From positions 1 to 64,000 of the forward strand of contig CADCJI010000008.1 of the NCBI GenBank assembly GCA_902801625.1: 64,000 nucleotides of DNA, read 5' to 3'. Positions 52,512 to 60,953 of the stretch are shown piece after piece (within the stretch, counting starts at the first letter, position 1; each line of letters starts with the position of its first letter). The DNA comes from an uncultured Bacteroidia bacterium (lineage in GTDB: Bacteria; Bacteroidota; Bacteroidia; Bacteroidales; F082). Below the pieces are notes generated by a model. That model worked only from the letters and a program-made list of their open reading frames with translations, had not been told where the DNA came from and searched no databases. The translations under genes and the position numbers were made by a program.

Positions 52512-53465
52512 TTAAAACTCCCATTCCCACAAGCAGGCAGCTGACACGAAACCAGCACCGAAGGCACTCATGATGATCTTATCACCTTCTTTGATCTTAC
52601 CTGCTCTCAACATTTCGTCAAGCATAATCGGGATGCTGGCCGAAGAAGTGTTACCGTATTTCTCAATGATGGTCGGATATTTCTCCTCGGGACCACCTAT
52701 GATGTGGCGGATGCCTTCGATGATGCGCTTGTTGGCCTGATGCAGCATAAACCAAGTAATGTCCTCATGGGTCAGGTGGTTATAGTCCAGCACATTTTGG
52801 ATATCCTTGGCGGATTCAGTGACGGCAGTTTTGAACAACTCCTTACCTTTCATCACCAGAGGTTGGCCTTTGGTATAATGTTTCTCAAAAGGCGTGGTTT
52901 CCATGCCGCGTTCGTAATACAGCACATCGCGGTCTGAAATCATGGTGAGTTTCACATCCTTAAAGGCAGTGCCTTCAGTCAACACCACTGCGCCTGCACC
53001 ATCACCGAAGAGGACGCTGCAGTCTCTTTCGTTCCAATTGCAGTATTTGGTGGGCTCCTCGGCACACACTATTAATATATTCTTGGCGTGACCCGCCTTA
53101 ATCATGCTGTCGGCAAGCATCAAGGCGTTGACAAAGCCGGCGCAAGCCACATTGATATCGAGACCCGCACAAGTAACACCAATACGCTTTTGAATGATAC
53201 AGCTCAATCCAGGAGTGACATGTTGGTTTGCCACATTCGAGACCAAAAGGAAATCTATCTGGTCGTTACGAAGCCCCGAGGCTTGGATAGCCTTGTCGGC
53301 GGCGTCAACGGCCAAGTCATATAAAGATTCAGTAGATAAAAGGTGACGGGCTTGGATTCCTGTACGAGACGAGATCCAAGCATCGTTAGTGTCCAAAAAA
53401 GTGGCCAAGTCGTCGTTGGTCACCGTGAGCGATGGCACTGCGCTTCCTGTTCCAATAATTTTCAT
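52512..53465 (-). CDS. 3-oxoacyl-ACP synthase III (FabH-like)
   Basis: 317 residues from the ATG at 53465 (MKIIGTGSAVPSLTVTN); the longer in-frame stretch back to 53675 crosses the -7 box and is not protein-like. KAS III site: Cys108 in INVACAGFVNALM, His in FMLHQANKRI, Asn in GNTSSASIPIML. Starts acyl chains from acyl-CoA and malonyl-ACP. First gene of the fab set. Whether it serves housekeeping lipids or a special product cannot be told from sequence, since the usual rpmF/plsX neighbours are absent. Confidence 0.88.
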   Translation of the reverse strand: MKIIGTGSAVPSLTVTNDDLATFLDTNDAWISSRTGIQARHLLSTESLYDLAVDAADKAIQASGLRNDQIDFLLVSNVANQHVTPGLSCIIQKRIGVTCAGLDINVACAGFVNALMLADSMIKAGHAKNILIVCAEEPTKYCNWNERDCSVLFGDGAGAVVLTEGTAFKDVKLTMISDRDVLYYERGMETTPFEKHYTKGQPLVMKGKELFKTAVTESAKDIQNVLDYNHLTHEDITWFMLHQANKRIIEGIRHIIGGPEEKYPTIIEKYGNTSSASIPIMLDEMLRAGKIKEGDKIIMSAFGAGFVSAACLWEWEF

Positions 53466-53518
53466 TTCGTTTTCGATTAAAATTAAAAAGTCGTTTTCGG
53501 TTTCGATTAAAAACGCTG

Positions 53519-53526
53519 CAAAAGTA
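53519..53526 (-). promoter_or_regulatory. -7 box for the fab set
   Basis: TACTTTTG on the minus strand, 53 nt before the fabH-like ATG. No clear -33. The stretch 53527-53695 has no further feature I can name. Confidence 0.5.
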
Positions 53527-53695
53527 CAGCATCGTGTCATGCCGTGTGGAAAATGTGCCGAATACGGGCAAAAAGTGGCGAAAATCGGCCATTTGTGGCG
53601 AAATTTGGGCTTTTTTGTGGCGAAAATGCCAAAATTATAGGATTTATTTGGCGATTTTGATCCGTTTTTAGGCAAAAAAAGTCAACACAATAAGT

Positions 53696-53823
53696 AGATT
53701 CCCTGCGGGAATGGATTGTAATTGCATGTTTCAAAGCGGCGGTAAATGATGTTTACAAATCGTAAACGTCACATACCGCCGCAGTTTACAAAACAAACAT
53801 TAAGCCATTCCCGCAGGGAATCT
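53696..53823. repeat. Three-level nested palindrome
   Basis: AGATTCCCTGCGGGAATGG (53696-53714) with CCATTCCCGCAGGGAATCT (53805-53823); inside, GCGGCGGTA (53736-53744) with TACCGCCGC (53774-53782); inside that, GTTTAC (53751-53756) with GTAAAC (53762-53767). All three stems are perfect. It begins 4 nt after the TonB-type receptor's stop and might also end its transcript. Confidence 0.8.
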
Positions 53824-53827
53824 CATT

Positions 53828-56275
53828 TTACATTCCACCCATGCCTTGAGGTGCACTGCCAGATTCTCCCTCACCTTGGCGGGCGCGTTGCTCAAGTTCC
53901 ATCTTACCGAAGCGGAAGGTCACACCGACCGCCACGCTACGGGTGTTGTACTTATAGTTTGATGTCGACTGCACATACGGGCTGCTATTCGTCTGCCCAA
54001 ATTGGTTCGTGTTAAAGATGTCGTTCGCGTTGACATACACCGACATCTTGCGGTCGAAGAAGTCGGCACGCAGACCCGCATTGACGCCGAACCAGCCTTT
54101 ACGCTCGCTGAACAGGGACTGTGTCGGCGAGCTGTAATAGCCCGATGCCGTCACTTCCAGTTTGTTCCAAAGTTTGGCCCACATGTTCAGGCGGAAGCTG
54201 TACGACCACTTTTCAAACTCGTAAGGCTTCTCGTTGTATTCCGTGTAGATATAGGAATCGTAAAGGTTGGCATAGAAACGCAAGTTGAAGAAAGCGTTCG
54301 GACGGTACATCATATTGTACTCAAAGCCAGTGGTATGGCTCTTTCCCACATTGACAGGATAGGAATAGGGTACCACACGGTCGTAAAGCCAATGGTATTC
54401 TGATAGTTTTATCTGATTGACCTCGTTAGTCTTGCCGCGATAGTAGGCCGACAAGCCCACCGAGCCGAAGTTGTTCCAGTACTTGGTCCAACCCGCTTCA
54501 ATAGAGTTGGTATAGATACGCTCCAAGTCGGGGTTGCCTGTGCTGTAGCTGTCAACATGGTACAGCGGGAAGGCACTCAATTGTTCCGCCTGTGGAGCTG
54601 CAATGCGGCGCGTGTAGCTCAACTTGAAGTTGTGCATCGATTTGGTACTGTAAGACAAATGCAGCGAAGGCCTGAGGCTGGGGAAATGCTTCCTGAAATT
54701 ATAATCGGTGGTGTCGCCAGGAAAGGTGTAGGGATATTCTCCGCTGACCAGCTCGCTAACGAAACGGATGCCCGGCTTCACGGTGAAGCCTCCGAACTTG
54801 TGCTGCAAGGTAATGAAGGCCTCATTGTTCAGATTGGTGAAGTTGGCCTTGTAGCTACGGTAAACATCGTTCACCCATTCGCCGTCAACGATCGAGTCTG
54901 TCTTAAGATACTGCTTCTCGGGATCATAACCCACGGTGTAACCCACCGAGATCTCGCCATTCTCGGAATAAGGTCGGTTGTAGACGATTTCACCCTCCGC
55001 ACCCATGGATTTATAGCTGTTTTCCTGTCGATACATGAGGGTGTAATCCATAGGAGAAGTAAACTGTCTCTTCACTTCACCGCCATTAGCGCCGCCCCAG
55101 CCCATGCCGTTAATGCTGACAGACAGATTGTGTCCCTTGTTGTCGAACTTGTGCTGGTAATACAGGCCACCATTGCCGAAAAAGTTTCTGTCATAGGAGT
55201 CAGTGCTCTCTTTAAAAACGGTATTCAGCGGATTGGGCAGGTATTCTTCACGAGCTGTTGCAGTGTAATTGGTGTTGCCACCAAAACTCGGCCAACCACT
55301 TAACCAAAAGTTGAGGCTGTTCGCCGTATCAATTTCATAATCAAGGCTAAAGAAACCGCCCACATCATAGCCCTTGCTGGTGTAATACGCCGAATCGGTC
55401 TCATGGTTGGCCAAGACACCGTCGTTGTTGAACAGTGATTGTTCAACATTGTTGTAGCCTTTCCAATTGGAATAGCCACCATTGATGTAGGCGTTGACCG
55501 TCAGTTTGTCGTTTGACCACACATAGGAAGCCCATGGGCCGATGTATGGGCTTGTCGAAGCATTCACGCCGAAGCTGAAGAACTCGTTTTTCTGGATCTT
55601 GGCGTTGGTCACGATATTGATGATGCCATCGGCCTTGGAGCCATAGCGTGCCGAAGGGTTGGTAATGACTTCCACATGGTCGATGCTGTTGGCGGGAAGC
55701 GTTTGGATGTAGGTCTTGAGGTTCTCGGCGGTCATATGCGAGGGCTTGTCGTTGATCCACACCTCCACGCTTGATGTGCCTCGCAAGGTGATGTTGCCTT
55801 CCACATCGACGCTCACGCCAGGGGCATTCTGCAAGGCATCCGAAAGCGTACCCGTCTGAATACTGTTGTCTTCAGCCACATTATACATGGTCTTCTCCCC
55901 TTCCACGGCGAAGAGCGGACGCTTCTCCGTGACGACCACCTCATCGAGTTTGGTGGAGCCTTCCTTGAGTTTCAGTCTACCAAGGTCTTGGTCACCTTTC
56001 ACAGTGAGCATTTGCTCGTAGGTCTGAAAACCGATGGCTGAAACCGCCAAACGGTAGTCACCGTTGGGCGCCAATAATTCAAAACGGCCTTTGTCGTCGG
56101 AGGCGGCACCGCTCACGAAGACGCTGTCGGCCTGACGGAACAGACCCACATTGACAAAAGGAATGACCTTGCCGTTGGCTTCCTCGACAATGGTGCCGGT
56201 CACCTTACTCTGTGCCAAAGCTGGCATGATGAAGCACCCAATGAGTGCAAAAAGTATAAAAATGCGTTTATTCAT
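53828..56275 (-). CDS. TonB-dependent-receptor-like outer-membrane protein
   Basis: 815 residues. Signal peptide (FALIGCFIMPALAQ), a carboxypeptidase-like beta domain (about 25-105), a plug domain (about 120-220: LDEVVVTEKRP, SDALQNAPGVSVDVEGNITL, IDHVEVITNPSARYG) and a long beta-barrel of the outer-membrane-beta-barrel-protein family 3 kind. The end is a Gly/Met-rich tail (SAPQGMGGM) rather than a terminal aromatic. No SusD partner adjoins, so it is not a standard glycan-uptake pair. Substrate unknown. Confidence 0.85.
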   Translation of the reverse strand: MNKRIFILFALIGCFIMPALAQSKVTGTIVEEANGKVIPFVNVGLFRQADSVFVSGAASDDKGRFELLAPNGDYRLAVSAIGFQTYEQMLTVKGDQDLGRLKLKEGSTKLDEVVVTEKRPLFAVEGEKTMYNVAEDNSIQTGTLSDALQNAPGVSVDVEGNITLRGTSSVEVWINDKPSHMTAENLKTYIQTLPANSIDHVEVITNPSARYGSKADGIINIVTNAKIQKNEFFSFGVNASTSPYIGPWASYVWSNDKLTVNAYINGGYSNWKGYNNVEQSLFNNDGVLANHETDSAYYTSKGYDVGGFFSLDYEIDTANSLNFWLSGWPSFGGNTNYTATAREEYLPNPLNTVFKESTDSYDRNFFGNGGLYYQHKFDNKGHNLSVSINGMGWGGANGGEVKRQFTSPMDYTLMYRQENSYKSMGAEGEIVYNRPYSENGEISVGYTVGYDPEKQYLKTDSIVDGEWVNDVYRSYKANFTNLNNEAFITLQHKFGGFTVKPGIRFVSELVSGEYPYTFPGDTTDYNFRKHFPSLRPSLHLSYSTKSMHNFKLSYTRRIAAPQAEQLSAFPLYHVDSYSTGNPDLERIYTNSIEAGWTKYWNNFGSVGLSAYYRGKTNEVNQIKLSEYHWLYDRVVPYSYPVNVGKSHTTGFEYNMMYRPNAFFNLRFYANLYDSYIYTEYNEKPYEFEKWSYSFRLNMWAKLWNKLEVTASGYYSSPTQSLFSERKGWFGVNAGLRADFFDRKMSVYVNANDIFNTNQFGQTNSSPYVQSTSNYKYNTRSVAVGVTFRFGKMELEQRARQGEGESGSAPQGMGGM

Positions 56276-56408
56276 AACTTAATAATTTTGAAATTTCTCT
56301 TTTAACTGAATAAATAACAACAATAAAGCTGAATTATTGCGATTTGAATGACAATATTAAACTTTTTCCTACAATTTTGTTTTAGTGTATTAGTTTATTA
56401 GAACACTG

Positions 56409-56416
56409 CAAAAGTA
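56409..56416 (-). promoter_or_regulatory. -7 box for the TonB-type receptor
   Basis: TACTTTTG on the minus strand, with a TTGA-like -33 about 18 nt upstream. It gives a leader of ~125 nt, A/T-rich, with no further structure noticed. Confidence 0.5.
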
Positions 56417-56475
56417 CGGCTTTTTTTGATACTGTCAAGAAAAAAGAGAATTTTTTCGATTTTTTTTCTTTTCCG

Positions 56476-57381
56476 CTATTTTACACCTTCAACAATATAG
56501 CCTAATCCTTCGAGAAGTTTCAGTACGCCTTGCTCCCCACAGAGGTGTCCGGCGCCGACGGCAAAGAGGGTTGGCTGCTCTGCCATAATTCCAGGCATCA
56601 TTTTGATCCAGTTGCGGTTACGATTATCAATCAAGGTAGCCTCATCCTCTGGGGAACCACCACATTCACCATCAAGCTCTTCCTCTAATACCGCTTCTAA
56701 ACTTTGAAGATCTTGCGAAAAATAGGCATCCGTGATCCGATCGACCAATTTTGTGCTCTCTTCAAAGTGGTCCACCATACACATAAGGTCTTCCACCTGC
56801 TTTGGCAGTTCTGCTCCGTAAAGCACTCCCATCTGGAAGTCAACGGTTTCAAACCCCTTGACGCTTTTGCCGTTCTGCAAGGCAAGCATCTGAAAATAGC
56901 TGTCAAGCAGTTCCATGGGATTGAATGACTGTGTCTTCTTCATGTAGGCTGCCAGGGAGAGCGTGGTGGAGAGAACTACAGGCTTCATCTTTTCCACTTG
57001 AGCGGCATAAGCCTCATCATCCAGATTCGTGCCCAATACCTCAAGCAACAAAGCATTCAGACGCGTACGCTGTTCGGTAGTGAGTAGCGAGGACAGTGTG
57101 ACCCCTTCTGGCAACATCTGCGACTGCAACATGCTTGCGGCATTCTCAGGTTTGAAAACATCCATCATATCCAATTCACCACATACTTGAGTAGTTTCTT
57201 CTATGGCCTGACGCATACCTGGAATGCTATCAGCGAACGAAGCAGGCGCCAAATGGTAAGTGCCGACAATATAGCTAGGTGTTTCAAGGCCATTGCCAGA
57301 AATGCGATACAGAATTTGTGCATGAGATTCGAAGGCGAAGCCAACGACTAGTACCAAAACAATAATAATAACTTTTTTCAT
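56476..57381 (-). CDS. TraB/GumN family protein
   Basis: 301 residues from 57381 (signal peptide MKKVIIIVLVLVVGFAFESH, cut near AQ). TraB/GumN pattern: SYIVGTYHLAPASF with the GTxH motif, the glutamate in VCGELDMMD, and the late FAVGAGHLCGEQGVLKLLEG. The family may be metal-dependent peptidases or erythromycin-esterase-like enzymes; exported here. Last gene of the operon ECF sigma - membrane protein - TraB. Confidence 0.85.
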   Translation of the reverse strand: MKKVIIIVLVLVVGFAFESHAQILYRISGNGLETPSYIVGTYHLAPASFADSIPGMRQAIEETTQVCGELDMMDVFKPENAASMLQSQMLPEGVTLSSLLTTEQRTRLNALLLEVLGTNLDDEAYAAQVEKMKPVVLSTTLSLAAYMKKTQSFNPMELLDSYFQMLALQNGKSVKGFETVDFQMGVLYGAELPKQVEDLMCMVDHFEESTKLVDRITDAYFSQDLQSLEAVLEEELDGECGGSPEDEATLIDNRNRNWIKMMPGIMAEQPTLFAVGAGHLCGEQGVLKLLEGLGYIVEGVK

Positions 57382-57426
57382 AGTTGATGATTTGTAGAAT
57401 TCGATGATATGCATGATTTTTTATAT

Positions 57427-58665
57427 TTACTGCTTTATCAATTGCTCGCAGAAGGCCTCCACTTCTTCTTTCGACCAATTGGGATTGGCGTTGATAAAGA
57501 AAGCACTTGAAACAGCATTAGCGATGCGCCAATCTTGATAAACCAAGCCGTCAATAACGACTGCTATATTGACAGGTTGAGGCTGTAGTAGCGCCTCTTC
57601 GGTCATTCGTTTGAACATAATCGTGGCTTCAGGCATCAACTCGAGAATGATGGCTGTGAAGGTTCCTTCTTTATAGGGTCCAGTATCCAGTCGTTTGACC
57701 AAAGGCTTCCCACCCAGTACTGCCGAACTGATGGCAGGACCGACTTTTGTAGTCTTTTTCAAGGTGTAAAGCATGAGATCGGTGGTATCTGCCGACCATC
57801 GATACACCAAAGAATCATTGTCTTCCACAGTTGTGGTCTCAAGAAAACGCTCCTTATCCGGAATCCTAATCCAGTTATAAACTTCCCAGATTTCAAGACT
57901 GCCTTTGGTCGACAGATCATCCACTGCCCGTTCGTAGTGAATGGTATCACCCACTATTTTCAGATATTTAGCGATCAGATAACCACCCCAGACGTCGAAG
58001 CCCAGAAACACCACTATCATGGCGATGAAGAACCACTTTTGCTTTGGATCCAATCTTGGTTTCTTGTCCCAAGAGGTATCAGCGGCTTCTATTTGATGGA
58101 TAATCTCGTCGCAAGGCTTGGTCTTATAGCGGATTTCGGCGATTCCAACAAGAACAAAGATTACAATCGCGATGCAAAAAACAACCATGACCGCGCCTAA
58201 ATTCGGCACTCCATTTCCTATCCAAGCCAAAAGCAAACCCAAAAACAAAACAAACCCGGTGGAATAGTTGAGAATCGTAAAGGTAGCGAAGAGTTTTTTA
58301 AAGTCTCTGGCTCGATTTGCCAAGGTCAGCAAATCATCATTTTCAAGGGTCTTAAGTTGCAATTTTCTAGTAAGGAGCAACTCGATGACCAAGCAAGTCG
58401 CACAGAAAGCCACCCAAAACACCTTTGCCGAGAGATTGTTGCCCATATCCCATTTGATAATCAATACTCCGAGAAGTGCCGCCAACGGGTACAAAACGAC
58501 TTGGCCCCACCGGTTACGTTTATAAAAACCGACGCTTTGGTCAATAGACGATTTCATCAACCGATCATTGACGATTTCCTGCTGGTCGAATTGCTCCTTC
58601 AGCGTCTCGTATTGTGCTTTCAGTTGTTCGAGTTCGTTCAGATTATTGTTTTCGTTGTTTTCCAT
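57427..58665 (-). CDS. Membrane protein of the ECF operon with SecD-P1-head-like end
   Basis: 412 residues. N-terminal coiled coil (NELEQLKAQYETLKEQFDQQ), four membrane spans (about 55-72, 83-100, 127-170 as two) and a further span near 213-238. The periplasmic end (about 340-410) reads IMFKRMTEEALLQPQPVNIA, VVIDGLVYQDWRIANAVSSA, ending in WSKEEVEAFCEQLI, a pattern like the SecD P1 head (IAIVLDGxVxSAP). Starts 12 nt after the sigma stop, so an anti-sigma or sigma-linked role is likely. Confidence 0.65.
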   Translation of the reverse strand: MENNENNNLNELEQLKAQYETLKEQFDQQEIVNDRLMKSSIDQSVGFYKRNRWGQVVLYPLAALLGVLIIKWDMGNNLSAKVFWVAFCATCLVIELLLTRKLQLKTLENDDLLTLANRARDFKKLFATFTILNYSTGFVLFLGLLLAWIGNGVPNLGAVMVVFCIAIVIFVLVGIAEIRYKTKPCDEIIHQIEAADTSWDKKPRLDPKQKWFFIAMIVVFLGFDVWGGYLIAKYLKIVGDTIHYERAVDDLSTKGSLEIWEVYNWIRIPDKERFLETTTVEDNDSLVYRWSADTTDLMLYTLKKTTKVGPAISSAVLGGKPLVKRLDTGPYKEGTFTAIILELMPEATIMFKRMTEEALLQPQPVNIAVVIDGLVYQDWRIANAVSSAFFINANPNWSKEEVEAFCEQLIKQ

Positions 58666-58677
58666 GATGATTCCCTT

Positions 58678-59103
58678 TCATTCGTTTTTCGACATTTTCA
58701 CCAGTTTGTCCTTGATGCGCGCCAGCCTCACCCCCACATTGTTCGGCGTGATGCCGATGATCGCCCCGATTTCGTCGTAGGTGATGCCTTCGAGCCAAAG
58801 CAGGATGTTGGGGTCGTCGGCCTCGTAAGGGTCAATGTCCACCGTAAGCGGCACGGTCTCGATGCGCCGGCGTTCCTTCTTGTCTTGGTTGATGGCCGTG
58901 TTGAGTGCCACGCGGTAAATCCAAGTTCTTGCGTCGCTGCGACCCTCGTAGGTATCGTAGCCATTCCAAAGCCTAATCAAGATTTCCTGAAACAGGTCGT
59001 CGATTTCGGCCTTGTTGTGCGAAAACATGTAGCATACCGTGTAGATGGTCCGCTTGTGCTGCCGCACCAAAAGCTCAAACTGATGTTCCTTGTCGTTGTT
59101 CAT
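58678..59103 (-). CDS. ECF RNA polymerase sigma factor, region 4 shortened
   Basis: 141 residues, short for the group (about 160-180). Region 2 is complete (DDLFQEILIRLWNGYDTYEG, ARTWIYRVALNTAINQDKKE). Region 4 ends well (ILLWLEGITYDEIGAIIGIT, NNVGVRLARIKDKL), but the ~20 residues that normally precede ILLWLEG, including the first helix of region 4, are missing in frame between DDPN and ILLW. It may be impaired or a real short form. First gene of its operon. Confidence 0.8.
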   Translation of the reverse strand: MNNDKEHQFELLVRQHKRTIYTVCYMFSHNKAEIDDLFQEILIRLWNGYDTYEGRSDARTWIYRVALNTAINQDKKERRRIETVPLTVDIDPYEADDPNILLWLEGITYDEIGAIIGITPNNVGVRLARIKDKLVKMSKNE

Positions 59104-59157
59104 AATGCGTTTTTCGTTGCAACGTTCATCATGTTAGACAACAAGGGAAAGGAATTA

Positions 59158-60780
59158 TTACATCACGGTGACAATTTCTGTCGAAAAACCTTTTGCGGTT
59201 TCTATTCTGATCACATAAAGGCCTTTTTCAAAACCGCCGAAATCGAATTCAAAAGCATCGCCAGAAACCAAACTTTCAAACACCTTTTCGCCCAAAAGAT
59301 TGAAAATGCAAATGTTATTGATACCATCTGCTTCGATTCTCACCATGCCATGGGTCGGATTGGGATAGACTGACATGCCCTTGTCTTCGTTCTCCGAAAC
59401 CAACGTGCAATCCTCAACGATGTTGGTGAACTGCTCGCTCCAGTCAGAGTTCTCATACACTGAAACGCATCCGCAAGGTACCATGAGGGTGGTACAGCCA
59501 AAGCCGCCAAAGGGATACATGTCAAGTGCTGGGGGCGTCTCAGCCCAAACTACCGCCTCTGTGAAGCCCGAACAACTTGCAAAAGCAAAGCTACCAACAT
59601 AATTCAAGCCCTTGGGAAGCGTCAGTTTGCCGTCGAAACCATGGCAGCCTTCAAACGCACTTGAACCAATTTCTGTCACCAAATCAGGTATCACCAAGGA
59701 GCCGGTGAAGCCTGCGCATTCCTCAAAAGTCCATCCACCTATGTAAGTCAAGTTTTCGCTCAAGGTCAAGGTACCATCGAAACCTGTGCAATTCGCAAAA
59801 GCAGATTCGCCAAGATAAACGACGGTATTTGGGATGACCAAAGAGCCCGTCAGACCTGTACATTTTTCATAGGCATAATGTCCAATAGAAGTGATTTGTT
59901 CAGGAATCACCAACTCGCCTGTGAGTGTGCTGCAATAATAGAATGCGTAGTTGCCGATACGGGTCACGTCATCAGGGATTACCGTGTTTTGGCAGCCGGC
60001 AAGCAGTTCGTTAGTGCTTGTCCTGATGATGGCGTTGCAACCATTTCGGGAATCGAAGACGGGATTACCGTCCTCAACAACGATTTCTTCCAGTTCAGTG
60101 CAACCACCAAACGGGTTTGTGCCAATGTAAGTCACCGCGTTGGGAATGGTAATACTCGTCAAGCCAGTGAACCAAAACGACCAGCCGCCAATTTCAGTCA
60201 CCGTGCTGGGGATGGTGATGGAAGTCAGGCCGCCGATATGGCTAAATGCATCCTCGGCAATGGATTCAACCCCATTGGGAATGGTTGAATTCTTGCATCC
60301 AAATTTCAGCTCATTACTATAAGACGAGATAACAGCATTGCAGTTGTCACGCGAGTCGTAATCCTCGTTGGCGGGGTCCACCACAAAGCCCTCGATGCCA
60401 TCACAGCCATAGAAAGGCGTGTAGCCAATCCATTCCACCGAAGCAGGAATGTTCACGACACCAGTAAAACCACAGTAAACAAAGGCATCGTCACCGATTT
60501 CCTCAAGGGTGTTGGGGAGAACTAAAGTGCCTTCAAGCCCTCTACAATAGCTAAAAGCATAGCCATCAATAATGGTGACAGCATAAGTGTTTCCATTATA
60601 CACCACATGATCGGGGATGGTCAAGGTGCCCGTGGCATCGGTGCCGTTGACATGGTCCAACACGGTGACGGAAGTGCCGCCGTAGTTGACTTCATAGTTT
60701 AAGTCGCCATAGGTAAAGGTCTGGGCATTCAGTCCTAAAACGCCAAAGACCATCAATAACAAAAGGAAATGTCTTTTCAT
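59158..60780 (-). CDS. BspA-like leucine-rich-repeat surface protein with T9SS tail
   Basis: 540 residues. Signal peptide (MKRHFLLLLMVFGVLGLNAQ), about ten BspA-type LRR_5 repeats (units such as LVIPEQITSIGHYAYEKCTG and SITIPNAVTYIGTNPFGGC), then a Por secretion tail (SVYPNPTHGMVRIEADGI to VTVM). Secreted through type IX and likely displayed on the surface, where such repeats bind host or microbial partners. Its promoter (60809-60802) faces away from prfB. Confidence 0.9.
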   Translation of the reverse strand: MKRHFLLLLMVFGVLGLNAQTFTYGDLNYEVNYGGTSVTVLDHVNGTDATGTLTIPDHVVYNGNTYAVTIIDGYAFSYCRGLEGTLVLPNTLEEIGDDAFVYCGFTGVVNIPASVEWIGYTPFYGCDGIEGFVVDPANEDYDSRDNCNAVISSYSNELKFGCKNSTIPNGVESIAEDAFSHIGGLTSITIPSTVTEIGGWSFWFTGLTSITIPNAVTYIGTNPFGGCTELEEIVVEDGNPVFDSRNGCNAIIRTSTNELLAGCQNTVIPDDVTRIGNYAFYYCSTLTGELVIPEQITSIGHYAYEKCTGLTGSLVIPNTVVYLGESAFANCTGFDGTLTLSENLTYIGGWTFEECAGFTGSLVIPDLVTEIGSSAFEGCHGFDGKLTLPKGLNYVGSFAFASCSGFTEAVVWAETPPALDMYPFGGFGCTTLMVPCGCVSVYENSDWSEQFTNIVEDCTLVSENEDKGMSVYPNPTHGMVRIEADGINNICIFNLLGEKVFESLVSGDAFEFDFGGFEKGLYVIRIETAKGFSTEIVTVM

Positions 60781-60801
60781 AGGATAAGCTTTTAATCAGG
60801 G

Positions 60802-60809
60802 CAAAAATA
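60802..60809 (-). promoter_or_regulatory. -7 box for the LRR protein
   Basis: TATTTTTG on the minus strand, 22 nt before the ATG at 60780. Confidence 0.55.
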
Positions 60810-60829
60810 CAAATTCTCCATAAAATTAC

Positions 60830-60837
60830 TACCTTTG
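60830..60837 (+). promoter_or_regulatory. -7 box for prfB
   Basis: TACCTTTG; gives a ~115-nt leader holding the repeat 60858-60932. Divergent from the LRR promoter. Confidence 0.55.
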
Positions 60838-60857
60838 CAGCCCGAAAATAAAGAATA

Positions 60858-60932
60858 AAGACACGAGACTGCGAGACGCGAGACTACGAGACCCGATGTC
60901 CCGCGTCCCGTGTCTCGAAGTTCCGTAGTCTT
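60858..60932. repeat. Repeat in the prfB leader, family shared with 18172-18250
   Basis: GACACGAGACTGCGAGACGC, then GAGACTACGAGACC, facing CCGCGTCCCGTGTCTCGAAG and CCGTAGTCTT. The two halves pair imperfectly. The other copy is in the sufB leader. Confidence 0.6.
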
Positions 60933-60953
60933 AAAACAACACCTTATTATATT

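Noticed and set aside
53466-53675. 70-residue extension of the FabH-like protein
   Set aside because: It crosses the -7 box and has no similarity to KAS III starts.
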